This document shows positions 45,164 through 54,762 of a DNA stretch of 64,000 nucleotides, in pieces; the first letter of the stretch is position 1, and every line of letters starts with the position of its first letter. The stretch lies in NCBI RefSeq assembly GCF_006569205.1, contig NZ_VIGD01000004.1:1-64000 (forward strand), read 5' to 3'. The position numbers and the translations under genes are program-made. The notes under the pieces are model-generated. The model did not search any database and had not been told where the DNA came from. It was given only the letters and a program-made list of their open reading frames with translations. Source of the stretch: Ureibacillus terrenus (GTDB lineage Bacteria > Bacillota > Bacilli > Bacillales_A > Planococcaceae).

Positions 45164-47083
45164 ATGAAGTGGATTTCGACCGTTTCGAAAAAACGGTTAA
45201 GGTTTGTGTTATACTGCTTTATTCTTTTTGTGGCAGCCACCATTATCCGGCTGTTTTATGTACAAGTGATCCAGCATGATCAATTGACGGAGCTTGCAAA
45301 AGAAAACTGGGATCGTGAAATTCCGTTCGCCTCGGAACGGGGGAAAATTGTTGACAGGAACGGAGAAGTGATTGTCACGAATAAATTGGCTCCGACCCTC
45401 TATTTTATGCCGGCCCAGAATGATAATATTGAACAGGCTGCGAAGCAGATTGCATCCGTCTTAAAAGTTGATGAAAAAAAACTATATGAAAAGATGAACT
45501 CAAAATCTTACCTAGTCAAACTTGCACCGGAAGGAAAAAACATTACGTATGAACAAGCCGTCCAGCTTCAAGCAATGAAAATTGACGGCCTCTATACCGG
45601 TGTGGATTATGTCCGGCATTACCCTTATGGAAATTTGCTGTCCCGTTTGCTGGGATTCACGGGCTACGATACCCAAGGCCTAGCAGGAATTGAATATCAA
45701 TACGACAAGTATTTGACATCAAAAGACGCAGCAATCCGTTTGTATACGGATGCAAAAGGGAATGCATTGCCGCATGTAGATGATGAGTGGAGAGAAGGAA
45801 AACAGGGAGCGACGGTGCAATTAACGATCGATTTGGAAGTCCAGAAAGTGGTTGAACGTGAACTTTCTCAAGCAATGGAGAAATATAATGCGGAACAAGC
45901 ATTGGCAATCGCCATGAATCCGAAAACGGGGGAAATATTGGCGCTTGCATCATTTCCAACCTACGATCCGAGCAATTATGAAGAAGCGAAACCGGAAATT
46001 TACAACCGCAATCTGCCTGTCTGGATGACATTTGAGCCCGGATCGACATTCAAAATCATCACCCTTGCCGCTGCCCTTGAGGAAGGGAAAGTGGATTTGG
46101 ATAAAGAGACTTTTTATGATAAAGGGTATACCATCGTGGAAGATTCAAGGCTTCGATGCTGGAAACGCGAAGGGCATGGCCGGCAAACATTTTTGGAAGT
46201 GGTCGAAAATTCCTGCAACCCGGGCTTTATTGAACTTGGGCAACGGGTAGGGCCCGATAAACTGTTGCAATACATCAAAAATTTCGGATTTGGGGAACCG
46301 ACAGGCTCCAACATTGCCGGTGAGGCGAGCGGCATCTTGTTTTCAAAAGAAGCTTTCGGACCTGTCGAGCATGCAACGACATCTTTCGGGCAAGGGATTG
46401 CCGTGACGCCGATTCAACAAGTCCAAGCAGTGTCTGCGGTGATCAACGGCGGGAAATTGTATAGGCCTTATGTCGTTTCGAAAATTGTTGATTCAGAAAA
46501 CGGAAAAACAATCCTCGAAAACAAACCGGAGCTGAAGCGTACCGTTATCAGCGAGAAAACTTCCGAAAAAGTAAGGTATGCTTTGGAATCCGTCGTTGCA
46601 AATGGTTCAGGGCGCAATGCTTATCGGGATGGGCTTCGCATCGGAGGCAAGACAGGGACCGCCCAAAAGGCGGAAAATGGCCGCTACAAATCCGGCGAAT
46701 ATATTGTTTCTTTCATCGGCTTTGCACCAAGCAACGACCCGCAAATCGTCGTCTATGTGGCCATTGATAGTCCAAAAAGTTCGGTTGTATTTGGAAGCAC
46801 CATTGCCGCCCCGATCGTCGGACAAATTATAGAAGACATCGCTCCGATCATCGGCCTAAAAGTCAATCGGGAAGGTCAGATGGAAAAGCAGTATCGCTGG
46901 GGCGATCCTGTGACAGAGCGGGTGCCGAATTTGGTGGGTATGAAAGTGGATGAAATTATGAAATTGCATTATCCTTTCCATATTGAAATGCACGGGAAAG
47001 GGGAAGTGGTAAAATCCCAATTGCCTGAGCCGGATAATTTATTGGAAGTTGACGGAACAATCCATCTTTATTTGGGGGATTGA
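45164..47083 (+). CDS. spoVD: SpoVD, sporulation transpeptidase for spore cortex
   Basis: Mother-cell class B PBP that works with SpoVE to make the spore cortex. The 639 residues carry one membrane helix, the transpeptidase motifs PGSTFK (Ser about 294), SCN (ENSCNPG) and KTG (GKTGTAQK), and one C-terminal PASTA domain (GDPVTERVPNLVGM). Cys332 and Cys351 are present at the same numbers as the redox-switch pair that StoA reduces in B. subtilis SpoVD. ATG 45164 follows GGTGAGG. A sigma-E promoter precedes it and a weak terminator follows; murE, which follows it in B. subtilis, is absent. Confidence 0.93.
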   Translation: MKWISTVSKKRLRFVLYCFILFVAATIIRLFYVQVIQHDQLTELAKENWDREIPFASERGKIVDRNGEVIVTNKLAPTLYFMPAQNDNIEQAAKQIASVLKVDEKKLYEKMNSKSYLVKLAPEGKNITYEQAVQLQAMKIDGLYTGVDYVRHYPYGNLLSRLLGFTGYDTQGLAGIEYQYDKYLTSKDAAIRLYTDAKGNALPHVDDEWREGKQGATVQLTIDLEVQKVVERELSQAMEKYNAEQALAIAMNPKTGEILALASFPTYDPSNYEEAKPEIYNRNLPVWMTFEPGSTFKIITLAAALEEGKVDLDKETFYDKGYTIVEDSRLRCWKREGHGRQTFLEVVENSCNPGFIELGQRVGPDKLLQYIKNFGFGEPTGSNIAGEASGILFSKEAFGPVEHATTSFGQGIAVTPIQQVQAVSAVINGGKLYRPYVVSKIVDSENGKTILENKPELKRTVISEKTSEKVRYALESVVANGSGRNAYRDGLRIGGKTGTAQKAENGRYKSGEYIVSFIGFAPSNDPQIVVYVAIDSPKSSVVFGSTIAAPIVGQIIEDIAPIIGLKVNREGQMEKQYRWGDPVTERVPNLVGMKVDEIMKLHYPFHIEMHGKGEVVKSQLPEPDNLLEVDGTIHLYLGD

Positions 47084-47112
47084 ACAATTGGGAAATAGTT
47101 CTTATATTTTGC

Positions 47113-47150
47113 CTCCTACGGTGATAAACTTATTTCCGTAGGAGCATTTT
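47113..47150 (+). terminator. Hairpin between spoVD and mraY
   Basis: CTCCTACGG (47113-47121) and CCGTAGGAG (47136-47144), followed by only CATTTT. It may be a partial terminator at the point where murE is missing. Confidence 0.5.
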
Positions 47151-47234
47151 GGAATAAATTTCAGTTGGTGCCATGAATTTATTTGTGATATTGTAGAAAA
47201 CAATTCAGAAAGAAGTTTTTGAGGGAGATTTAAT

Positions 47235-48209
47235 ATGTCTATCGAAACAACAATAACCATATTAGCAATATCCTTTCTTATTTCTGTGATATTGGGACCG
47301 ATATTCATACCAATACTTCGTCGACTGAAATTTGGTCAAAGTATAAGGACTGAGGGTCCAAAATCGCATATGAAAAAAGCGGGAACCCCGACGATGGGGG
47401 GAGTCATTTTTCTGATTTCCATCATTGCCACCACAATCATCGCTGGGAAAATGTTTAATCTATTTACAACCCAATCCGTTGTGCTGCTGCTTGTATTGGT
47501 GGGATTCGGGGTGATTGGACTCCTGGATGACAGCATTAAAATCGTTTTAAAAAGAAACTTAGGATTGACTTCATTACAAAAATTAATCGGCCAAATCGTG
47601 ATCTCCATATTGGCTTTTCTATTATTAAGGCTGGGGACTTTTGATACGTCCATCGCCATTCCTTTTACGGATTGGTCCATTGATTTGGGGATTCTATATG
47701 TAGCCTTTTTAATTTTTTGGCTTGTCGGTTTTTCCAATGCGGTCAATTTGACGGATGGCTTGGATGGCCTGGTAGCCGGCACAGCATCGATTGCGTTCAG
47801 CGCTTTCGGAGTGATTGCGCTGTTCAATGAACAGGCGGATGTGGCCGTCTTTACCTTTGCTGTGACCGGGGCCTTGCTGGGATTCCTGATCTTCAATGCA
47901 AATCCTGCAAAAGTTTTTATGGGGGATACGGGTTCTCTGGCGCTGGGAGGAGCATTGGGACTCGTTTCCATCATCGTCAAGGAAGAATTATTGCTGTTGC
48001 TTGTAGGACTTGTATTCGTCGTTGAAACATTATCCGTAATCCTTCAAGTCATCAGCTTTAAAACAAGAGGAAAACGCATTTTTAAAATGGCACCAATCCA
48101 TCACCACTTTGAATTATCCGGCTGGTCGGAAAGAAAAGTGGTCGGTGTATTTTGGACAATGGCATTATTAGTAGCAATGATTGCTGTGATAGCGGAGGCA
48201 TATTTATGA
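47235..48209 (+). CDS. mraY: Phospho-N-acetylmuramoyl-pentapeptide-transferase MraY
   Basis: Makes lipid I by moving phospho-MurNAc-pentapeptide to undecaprenyl phosphate. The 324 residues and about ten helices show [10 protein letters not shown], the catalytic Asp pair in [29 protein letters not shown] and [12 protein letters not shown] 47235 follows GAGGGAG. The last bases overlap the murD start (ATGA). Confidence 0.97.
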   Translation: MSIETTITILAISFLISVILGPIFIPILRRLKFGQSIRTEGPKSHMKKAGTPTMGGVIFLISIIATTIIAGKMFNLFTTQSVVLLLVLVGFGVIGLLDDSIKIVLKRNLGLTSLQKLIGQIVISILAFLLLRLGTFDTSIAIPFTDWSIDLGILYVAFLIFWLVGFSNAVNLTDGLDGLVAGTASIAFSAFGVIALFNEQADVAVFTFAVTGALLGFLIFNANPAKVFMGDTGSLALGGALGLVSIIVKEELLLLLVGLVFVVETLSVILQVISFKTRGKRIFKMAPIHHHFELSGWSERKVVGVFWTMALLVAMIAVIAEAYL

Positions 48210-49558
48210 TTCAAACAACAAAATTCCAACACAAAAAAGTACTGGTATTAGGATTGGCAAAAAGCGGGGTAGCGGCATCTTTGCTATTACATAAACTCGG
48301 CGCTTTTGTGACGGTGAATGACGCAAAACCTTTTGATGAAAATCCCGACGCCCAAGCTTTATTGAAAAAAGGGATTACTGTCATTTGCGGAAGACATCCG
48401 GAAGATTTATTGGATGAAGGATTTGAACTGGCCGTAAAAAATCCTGGCATTCCGTATACGAATCCGATTGTCAAAGATGCGCTTTCAAGAAATTTACCCG
48501 TCATAACAGAAATTGAATTGGCTTATTTAGTAAGCGAAGCCCCAATGATCGGGATTACCGGTACCAATGGGAAAACAACGACTACCACATTGATTTATGA
48601 AATGCTGAAAGAAGGAGGCCGACACCCGAGAATAGCCGGAAATATCGGAACAGTCGCATGCGGTGTCGCTGAAAAAGCCACAAAAGATGAAGTGATCGTA
48701 ACGGAATTATCTTCGTTCCAATTGATGGGTATCGACCAATTCAGGCCCAAAATCGCGGTGCTGACCAATTTATACAATGCCCATTTAGACTACCATGGCA
48801 CCTTTGAGGAATATGCAAAAGCAAAATTCGGCATCACAAAAAATCAGACTGAAGAAGACTATTTGATTTATAACGGTGACCAGGACGTCGTTGTCGAATG
48901 GGCGAGAAATTCCAAGGCAACCAAAATACCTTTCAGCATTCGGGGCCGTATGAAAGATGGAATCAGCGCCGATGAAACAACCATTTATTGGCAAGGTGAA
49001 CCGTTTATTTCCAGAGACATTATTGCTTTGCCGGGCAAGCACAATCTGCAAAACATTTTGGCTGCGGTAGCCGTTTGCAATATCTATGGATGCGACCGCT
49101 TGGCGATGGAAAAGGTTTTAAAAACTTTCTCAGGTGTCCGCCACCGCACCCAATTTGTCCGCGAATGGAAAGGCAGAAAAATTTACAACGATTCAAAGGC
49201 TACCAATTGCCTGGCAACCAAGGTGGCGCTGGAGGCCTTTCAACAGCCGATCGTGTTAATTGCCGGAGGGCTTGACCGTGGACATTCCTTTGAAGAATTG
49301 CGGGATGCAATGAAAAATGTCAAAGCTGTCGTAGCGATGGGCGAGACGAAGCATCGCTTTATCGAATTTGCAAAATCCTGCAATGTGAAGAATTGCGAAA
49401 TTGCCGAAAATATTGAGGATGCGGTTGAAAAGGCTGCCAAATTGTCTGAAAGCGGAGATGTCATTTTATTGTCACCGGCTTGTGCCAGCTGGGACCAATA
49501 TAAAAGCTTTGAAGTCCGGGGAGATTTATTTATCGAGGCGGCAATGAAACTTTCTTAA
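48206..49558 (+). CDS. murD: UDP-N-acetylmuramoyl-L-alanine:D-glutamate ligase MurD
   Basis: Adds D-Glu to UDP-MurNAc-L-Ala. The 450 residues show [13 protein letters not shown] at the start, the ATP loop [29 protein letters not shown], and the C-terminal LIAGGLDRG and [15 protein letters not shown] 48206 overlaps the mraY stop by four bases and follows GGAGG. murG is not found downstream, unlike in B. subtilis. Confidence 0.96.
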   Translation: MIQTTKFQHKKVLVLGLAKSGVAASLLLHKLGAFVTVNDAKPFDENPDAQALLKKGITVICGRHPEDLLDEGFELAVKNPGIPYTNPIVKDALSRNLPVITEIELAYLVSEAPMIGITGTNGKTTTTTLIYEMLKEGGRHPRIAGNIGTVACGVAEKATKDEVIVTELSSFQLMGIDQFRPKIAVLTNLYNAHLDYHGTFEEYAKAKFGITKNQTEEDYLIYNGDQDVVVEWARNSKATKIPFSIRGRMKDGISADETTIYWQGEPFISRDIIALPGKHNLQNILAAVAVCNIYGCDRLAMEKVLKTFSGVRHRTQFVREWKGRKIYNDSKATNCLATKVALEAFQQPIVLIAGGLDRGHSFEELRDAMKNVKAVVAMGETKHRFIEFAKSCNVKNCEIAENIEDAVEKAAKLSESGDVILLSPACASWDQYKSFEVRGDLFIEAAMKLS

Positions 49559-49573
49559 TCGACTTCATAAAAT
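49546..49573 (+). promoter_or_regulatory. Sigma-E-like promoter of spoVE
   Basis: GAAACTT (49546-49552), a 13-bp spacer and CATAAAAT (49566-49573; 7 of 8 to the sigma-E -10) straddle the murD stop. B. subtilis spoVE has a sigma-E promoter in the same place. Confidence 0.5.
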
Positions 49574-49598
49574 TAGAAGCAAAATATTTTAAGAAAGG

Positions 49599-50687
49599 AT
49601 GCCTTCACTGAAATTTACGTATAAAAGGCTATTTATTCTTTCGGCTTTCATGCTTTCCGTTGTCGGTGTGATTTTCATTTATTCGGCGGGAACATATTGG
49701 AGTGCGGTTCATTACGAGGGAGAACTACCGTTTTACATTAAACAATCGGTTTATCTTCTCCTTGCACTCATTGTTTTTTTCATCGTCTCCAATATGCCGG
49801 TTTTTCACAAAGAGAAAACATGGGTCAGTTTATATATTTTTTCCCTTTTGCTTCTTGTGCTCGTATTAGTTCCGGGCATCGGTCTTGAACGAAACGGCTC
49901 CCGAAGCTGGATCGGCATCGGACCATTGACGGTTCAGCCTGCCGAATTGGTGAAAATTACGACACTGATGGTTTTAAGCTTTCTCTTAAGCAAAGTGCCC
50001 AGCGGTGAGCGGGTTGTTCGGCTTCAGCATTTTCTCATCATCATTATTCCAAGCGCTTTGATCATGCTGCAGCCGGATTTTGGCTCCGTGTTTATATTGG
50101 TTGTATCTTCCTTCATTTTGCTTTTCATTGCGAGATACCCAATTAAACTTTATGTGGCTTTCATTTTTCTTGGAGTAATTGGTTTAGTGGGGCTCATCGC
50201 CGCTGCTCCGTACCGCCTGAAACGCATCGAAGCATTTCTCGATCCTTGGCAGGATCCATTGGGCAGCGGTTTCCAGGCGGTGCAGTCCCTGATGGCAATC
50301 GGTCCTGCGGGGCTCCTCGGACACGGTTTTCAGCAAAGCCGGCAAAAGTTTTTGTATTTGCCTGAACCGCAAAACGATTTCATTTTTTCCATCATTTTGG
50401 AGGAAATCGGATTTTTGGGCGGATGTTTCATTATCCTGCTGTTTTGTTTGTTCATCTATTCCGGAATGGGTTTGGCATTGCAGGCGACGAGAAGTTCCGA
50501 TTTTTTCGCCATCAGCTCCCTTGTGGCAATGATTGGCTTCCAGGCGGCGCTGAATATCGGGGTTGTCATCGGGCTCTTTCCGGTGACCGGGGTGACGTTG
50601 CCATTTATCAGCTATGGCGGCACTTCGCTGATGATACTCTGGTTTGTCGTTGGTGTGATCATATCAATATCGAATCGAACCGCTTAA
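49599..50687 (+). CDS. spoVE: SpoVE, sporulation SEDS peptidoglycan polymerase
   Basis: SEDS-family polymerase needed for cortex synthesis with SpoVD. The 362 residues and about ten helices include NGSRSWIGIGPLTVQPAEL, DPLGSGFQAVQSL, QSRQKFLYLPEPQNDFIF and GVTLPFISYGGTSL. I call it SpoVE, not FtsW, from its position after murD and the presence of ftsW at 10363; function could overlap. The start is uncertain: ATG 49599 directly adjoins AAGAAAGG, leaving almost no spacing, and CTG 49608 would be better spaced. Confidence 0.85.
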   Translation: MPSLKFTYKRLFILSAFMLSVVGVIFIYSAGTYWSAVHYEGELPFYIKQSVYLLLALIVFFIVSNMPVFHKEKTWVSLYIFSLLLLVLVLVPGIGLERNGSRSWIGIGPLTVQPAELVKITTLMVLSFLLSKVPSGERVVRLQHFLIIIIPSALIMLQPDFGSVFILVVSSFILLFIARYPIKLYVAFIFLGVIGLVGLIAAAPYRLKRIEAFLDPWQDPLGSGFQAVQSLMAIGPAGLLGHGFQQSRQKFLYLPEPQNDFIFSIILEEIGFLGGCFIILLFCLFIYSGMGLALQATRSSDFFAISSLVAMIGFQAALNIGVVIGLFPVTGVTLPFISYGGTSLMILWFVVGVIISISNRTA

Positions 50688-50706
50688 ATGGAAAGGGGGA
50701 GTAAAA

Positions 50707-51537
50707 ATGGACAAAGTCATTGATATTGAAGAACGTATACCAACGCTGAAGAAGAAAAGGAGAAGGCGAACGAACATAAAGTTTGCCGTCATCATTTCCT
50801 TATTTGTTGGAACGTTATTTTTACTCCTTTATTTCCAATCCCCTTACAGCAATATTAAAAAAATTAAGGTGTCTGGAGCCGGTCTGGCAACGGAAGGTTA
50901 TTACATAGAAAAATCCGGGCTTCAAAAAGGCGATTCCATGTGGGGATTCAAAACCTCGAAGGTTGAAAAGAAACTGAAGGAAGAATGGGTCAAAGATGTG
51001 AAAGTCAAGCGGAAATTGTTGACGGAAGTGGACATTGAGGTTGAAGAGTATCGGAAGGTCGCCTATATTTTTGAAAACAATCAGTTTTATCCGATATTAG
51101 AAAATGGAATAATCTATAAATCCTCCGAAACCATTCCCCCTATGGATGCCCCCATCTTTTTGGACTTTCAAGATGAGGAATTACGGGAAATGGTCCTAAA
51201 AGAATTGGCCAAACTGGATGAAGAAGTGCTGGCATTAATATCCCAAATTAATTTGGCTTCTACCGAAACGGACCCGTATGCCATAACGTTATATATGAAT
51301 GATGGCTACGAGGTGCGGGCGGAAATCACTTCCCTTGCAGAGAAAATGAAATATTATCCGGCGATCGTTGCCCAGATTGAAAGCTCCGGAAAAAAAGAAA
51401 AAGGAATTATTGATATTGAAGTCGGATCCTATTTCAAACCTTATTCGGAAGAGTATAAAAACTTGAATAAGGACAAACAATCCGATAATGAACCGGTTGA
51501 ACAGGATGTGGAAAATGATGGGCCGCCTTCAACATAA
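50707..51537 (+). CDS. divIB: Cell division protein DivIB (FtsQ family)
   Basis: Bitopic division protein of 276 residues: a basic cytoplasmic tail (KKKRRRRTNIK), one membrane helix (about residues 28-44), a POTRA domain (about 50-120; IKKIKVSGAGLATEG), a beta domain and an acidic C-terminal tail. It stabilises FtsL and DivIC at the septum. ATG 50707 follows GGGGGAG. murG and murB, which precede it in B. subtilis, are missing. Its 3' end overlaps ylxW. Confidence 0.92.
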   Translation: MDKVIDIEERIPTLKKKRRRRTNIKFAVIISLFVGTLFLLLYFQSPYSNIKKIKVSGAGLATEGYYIEKSGLQKGDSMWGFKTSKVEKKLKEEWVKDVKVKRKLLTEVDIEVEEYRKVAYIFENNQFYPILENGIIYKSSETIPPMDAPIFLDFQDEELREMVLKELAKLDEEVLALISQINLASTETDPYAITLYMNDGYEVRAEITSLAEKMKYYPAIVAQIESSGKKEKGIIDIEVGSYFKPYSEEYKNLNKDKQSDNEPVEQDVENDGPPST

Positions 51538-52225
51538 GCAGGGGAAAATCACGAGAAAACACTTTATTTCGCTTTTTGTTTGTATCGTTACAGGTTTCAT
51601 TATCGGTTATTCATATAATTTGGCAAAAGATGACAAAACACTCCGTTCAAAGTTTTTGGAGCAAGAAGATTATTATCGTACGGAGCTTATTAATCAGCAA
51701 GAAAGAAATAAAGAATTGATGGATGAACTGAATGAACTGAAAGGCCAGATCCGGGAGCATGAACAGTCATTGACCGAACATGCGGAGGATTATAAGGAAT
51801 TGGCCCAGGAGGCCGAAAAGTTAAGATTGATTCTCGGCGAGTTGCCGGCCCATGGGGAAGGAATCAAAGTCACATTGAAAGATGGGGATTATGATCCGAA
51901 ATCGACGAATCCCAATGACTATATCGTGCATGAAAGCCACATTTTTATGGTCGTTAATGAATTAAAGATCTCCGGCGCGGAAGCCATCGCCATCAATGGG
52001 CACCGGTTGAAACCGAATTCTTATATTCATTGCAACGGCCCTGTGATAACCGTCGATGGAAAACAATATCCTGCTCCATTTGAAATTGAAGCAATCGGGA
52101 ATTCCGAAACATTAATTTCCGCATTAAAAATTACTGGAGGAGTTTTTGATCAGTTGATCAACGACTCGATTGTCGTAACAATCCAGGCGGTTGACAATAT
52201 CCAAATGGCAAAAGGGGGCAGGTAG
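51518..52225 (+). CDS. ylxW: DUF881 family protein YlxW
   Basis: A 235-residue protein with one N-terminal membrane helix (about residues 17-35), a coiled coil (about 45-105) and a C-terminal DUF881 domain (AEAIAINGHRL ... NSETLISALKITGG). It is the first of two adjacent DUF881 genes, as in B. subtilis ylxW-ylxX; function is unknown. The start is taken as ATG 51518 (or 51515), inside the end of divIB. Confidence 0.85.
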   Translation: MGRLQHKQGKITRKHFISLFVCIVTGFIIGYSYNLAKDDKTLRSKFLEQEDYYRTELINQQERNKELMDELNELKGQIREHEQSLTEHAEDYKELAQEAEKLRLILGELPAHGEGIKVTLKDGDYDPKSTNPNDYIVHESHIFMVVNELKISGAEAIAINGHRLKPNSYIHCNGPVITVDGKQYPAPFEIEAIGNSETLISALKITGGVFDQLINDSIVVTIQAVDNIQMAKGGR

Positions 52226-52942
52226 GTGGAAAGAAATGTAGTCATACGGATCACGATCATTTCCTTTGTTGTGGGCTTTATGATTGCAGTCCAATATAAC
52301 ACCGTCAAAAAACCTGAATCCCGTGACACAAGAGATATTTGGGAAATACGCCATGAGCTCGCGGAAGAAAAAAGGCTGCATTCGGAACTATTAAATGAAA
52401 TTGCCTCCCTAAAAAAAATAAAAGCGGAATATGAAGATGAAGACAGTGAAGAACAGGGGAAAGCTCTGCAATCGACTGTTGACGATCTGAGGAAAAGGGC
52501 CGGCCTTACAAAAGTGACAGGCCCCGGGGTTCATTTAAATATTCAACCGGCGGAAGAATTGATTCTCAGCGGCTATAAAGTGGAGCCGATACCTCCGGAC
52601 CTTTTGATTCGCCTGGTAAATGAAATTTACCGTTATAACGGGTTATATATCGAAATAGATGGACAAAGGGTTGTTCATACAACAGCCATCCGGGATATCA
52701 ATGGAAGGACGACGGTCAACAGCGTTCCGATCAGCAATTCCAATGTCGATATTTTGATTATTACCGAATCATTCGAACAAGCTGAAAAACTGTACAGCTA
52801 TTTATATGCGTCCACTTTTCGGGATGATTTCTACATTGACAATTTGAAGTTGACCATTTATCCGGCCAGGGAAGATATCACGATTGGTGCCTATGACGGA
52901 GAATTCACGAATATGTATTTGCAGAAAGGTGAAGGGGATTAA
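52226..52942 (+). CDS. ylxX: DUF881 family protein YlxX
   Basis: A 238-residue paralog of the preceding protein: one membrane helix (about residues 7-24), a short coiled coil (about 42-70), and the DUF881 domain with GLTKVTGPGVHLNIQ and IRLVNEIYRYNGLYIEIDGQ in the middle. It starts at GTG 52226 immediately after the ylxW stop and is separated from sbp by three bases. Confidence 0.83.
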   Translation: MERNVVIRITIISFVVGFMIAVQYNTVKKPESRDTRDIWEIRHELAEEKRLHSELLNEIASLKKIKAEYEDEDSEEQGKALQSTVDDLRKRAGLTKVTGPGVHLNIQPAEELILSGYKVEPIPPDLLIRLVNEIYRYNGLYIEIDGQRVVHTTAIRDINGRTTVNSVPISNSNVDILIITESFEQAEKLYSYLYASTFRDDFYIDNLKLTIYPAREDITIGAYDGEFTNMYLQKGEGD

Positions 52943-52945
52943 TAT

Positions 52946-53314
52946 ATGTGGTTGCCATTTTTAGGGTTGATTTTAGGGTTGGCTTTCGGGTTATTAACGG
53001 ACATTCAAATACCTTCTGCATATGAAAACTATTTATCGATTGCCGTGCTTGCCGCGCTTGATACCATTGTCGGAGGAATCAGGGCCAATTTGCAGCAGGT
53101 TTATGACGATAAAGTATTCATCACAGGATTTTTCTTTAACATCGCATTGGCCATTGGACTGGCATTTTTGGGTGTCCATTTGGGAGTAGATTTGTATTTG
53201 GCTGCCATTTTTGCATTCGGGGTCAGACTTTTTCAAAATATTGCTATTATTCGACGAATTTTGATACAAAAGTGGGAAGACAGACATGTAAAAAAGGGTG
53301 AAAAAACTGTATAA
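52946..53314 (+). CDS. sbp: Small basic protein Sbp (DUF1290)
   Basis: A 122-residue membrane protein with three hydrophobic segments, containing GLLTDIQIPSAYENYLSIA and ALDTIVGGIRANL, the DUF1290/Sbp family hallmark. It is conserved between ylxX and ftsA in Bacillales; function is unknown. The start follows GGTGAAGGGG. Confidence 0.9.
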   Translation: MWLPFLGLILGLAFGLLTDIQIPSAYENYLSIAVLAALDTIVGGIRANLQQVYDDKVFITGFFFNIALAIGLAFLGVHLGVDLYLAAIFAFGVRLFQNIAIIRRILIQKWEDRHVKKGEKTV

Positions 53315-53420
53315 TAGCAGTACAATTTATTATGTATGATGTTATAGAAAAATTTACTTAGACATATATAATATTTTAAAATAGAATGAGTGGAGTAGCA
53401 TTCGAAGGAGGTGCGGTGGA

Positions 53421-54710
53421 ATGAATCATCAAAATATATATATTTCCCTCGATATCGGTTCATCTTCGATCAAAGTTCTAATCGGCGATGTAACCGATGG
53501 CCAGTTGCATGTGATTGGTGTGGGGAATGCAAAATCAAATGGGGTAAGAAAAGGTACGATTGTTGACATAGATGCAACTGTTCACTCGATCAAAAAAGCT
53601 GTAGAACAGGCAGAACGAATGACAGGCATAGAAGTTAGAGAAGTAGTTTTAGGAATACCCGCAAATCAAACGGTACTGCAGCCGGTAAAAGGCGTGGTTG
53701 CGGTAAACAGCGAAAATCGCGAAATCACAGATGAAGATTTAAATCGGGTATTTGAATCTGCCCAAGTGATGTCAATCCCACCGGAGCGAGAGCTTGTCAA
53801 TATCATTCCAAAACAGTTTATTGTGGATAACCTCGATGAAATTAAAGATCCCCGCGGAATGATTGGTATACGACTGGAAATGGATGCAACGATGATTACC
53901 ACTTCCCGCACATTATTGCATAATATCTTAAGATGCGTTGAACGGGCGGGGCTTGATATAAAAGAAATTTATTTGCAGCCTTTAGCTGCCGGATATTTTG
54001 CATTAACCGAAGACGAAAAAAACCAAGGTACTGCATTCATTGATATAGGCGGCGGTTCAACCACGATTGCCGTATTTGAAGATGGTCTGTTGACACACAC
54101 CGGCGTTGTTCCTGTCGGCGGAGACCATATCACAAAAGATTTGTCGATCATACTAAAAACTCCGACAGAACAAGCCGAAAAAATAAAGAGAGAGTTTGGA
54201 CATGCATTCTATGAAGTGGCTTCGGAAGACGAGATTTTTGAAGTGCCGGTTGTAGGGACAGATGCGACGGAAGAGTACAATCAAAAATTCATATCGGAAA
54301 TCATCAGTTCACGTTTGGAAGAATTGTTTGAACTCGTTTTGGACGAATTGGCTCGAATGGGTGTTCGAGATTTGCCAGGCGGAATTGTCATTTCAGGTGG
54401 CGTTGCTTCATTGGAAGGGATTGCGCAACTTGCCCGCCAAGTGATGCAGACGCGGGTCAGAATTTATATACCTGATTATATTGGCGTTCGGGATCCCTCA
54501 TATACAACCGCTGTCGGCTTAATCTGTTATGCCCATTTGGAAGATGAATTCTTCAAAAGAGATCCGGCTTCAGAAGCACCTGTTTATCAAACGGTAGGTT
54601 CTACTACTCCTCCTAAAAAACAATCTCATGTATCTGAAAAGGCTGAAAACGTCCAGAAAACGAGCGTTTTTAATAAAGCAAAGCGGCTATTTGATAAATT
54701 TTTTGAATAA
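53421..54710 (+). CDS. ftsA: Cell division protein FtsA
   Basis: Actin-like ATPase that tethers FtsZ filaments to the membrane. The 429 residues have the phosphate-1 region SLDIGSSSIKVLIG, the 1C subdomain, FIDIGGGSTTIAV, GGIVISGGVASLEGI, and the C-terminal amphipathic helix (NKAKRLFDKFF) that binds membrane. ATG 53421 lies behind GGAGG. It precedes ftsZ by 52 bases. Confidence 0.96.
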   Translation: MNHQNIYISLDIGSSSIKVLIGDVTDGQLHVIGVGNAKSNGVRKGTIVDIDATVHSIKKAVEQAERMTGIEVREVVLGIPANQTVLQPVKGVVAVNSENREITDEDLNRVFESAQVMSIPPERELVNIIPKQFIVDNLDEIKDPRGMIGIRLEMDATMITTSRTLLHNILRCVERAGLDIKEIYLQPLAAGYFALTEDEKNQGTAFIDIGGGSTTIAVFEDGLLTHTGVVPVGGDHITKDLSIILKTPTEQAEKIKREFGHAFYEVASEDEIFEVPVVGTDATEEYNQKFISEIISSRLEELFELVLDELARMGVRDLPGGIVISGGVASLEGIAQLARQVMQTRVRIYIPDYIGVRDPSYTTAVGLICYAHLEDEFFKRDPASEAPVYQTVGSTTPPKKQSHVSEKAENVQKTSVFNKAKRLFDKFFE

Positions 54711-54762
54711 TGAAAAGAAAAAATCCAAAAAATCTTAGACTAGTGTGGCAGGAGGAGAAAGA

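Noticed and set aside
47336-47980. 214-residue minus-strand open frame inside mraY
   Set aside because: It mirrors mraY codons, with a composition rich in Ser, Thr and Pro expected from antisense of a membrane protein.
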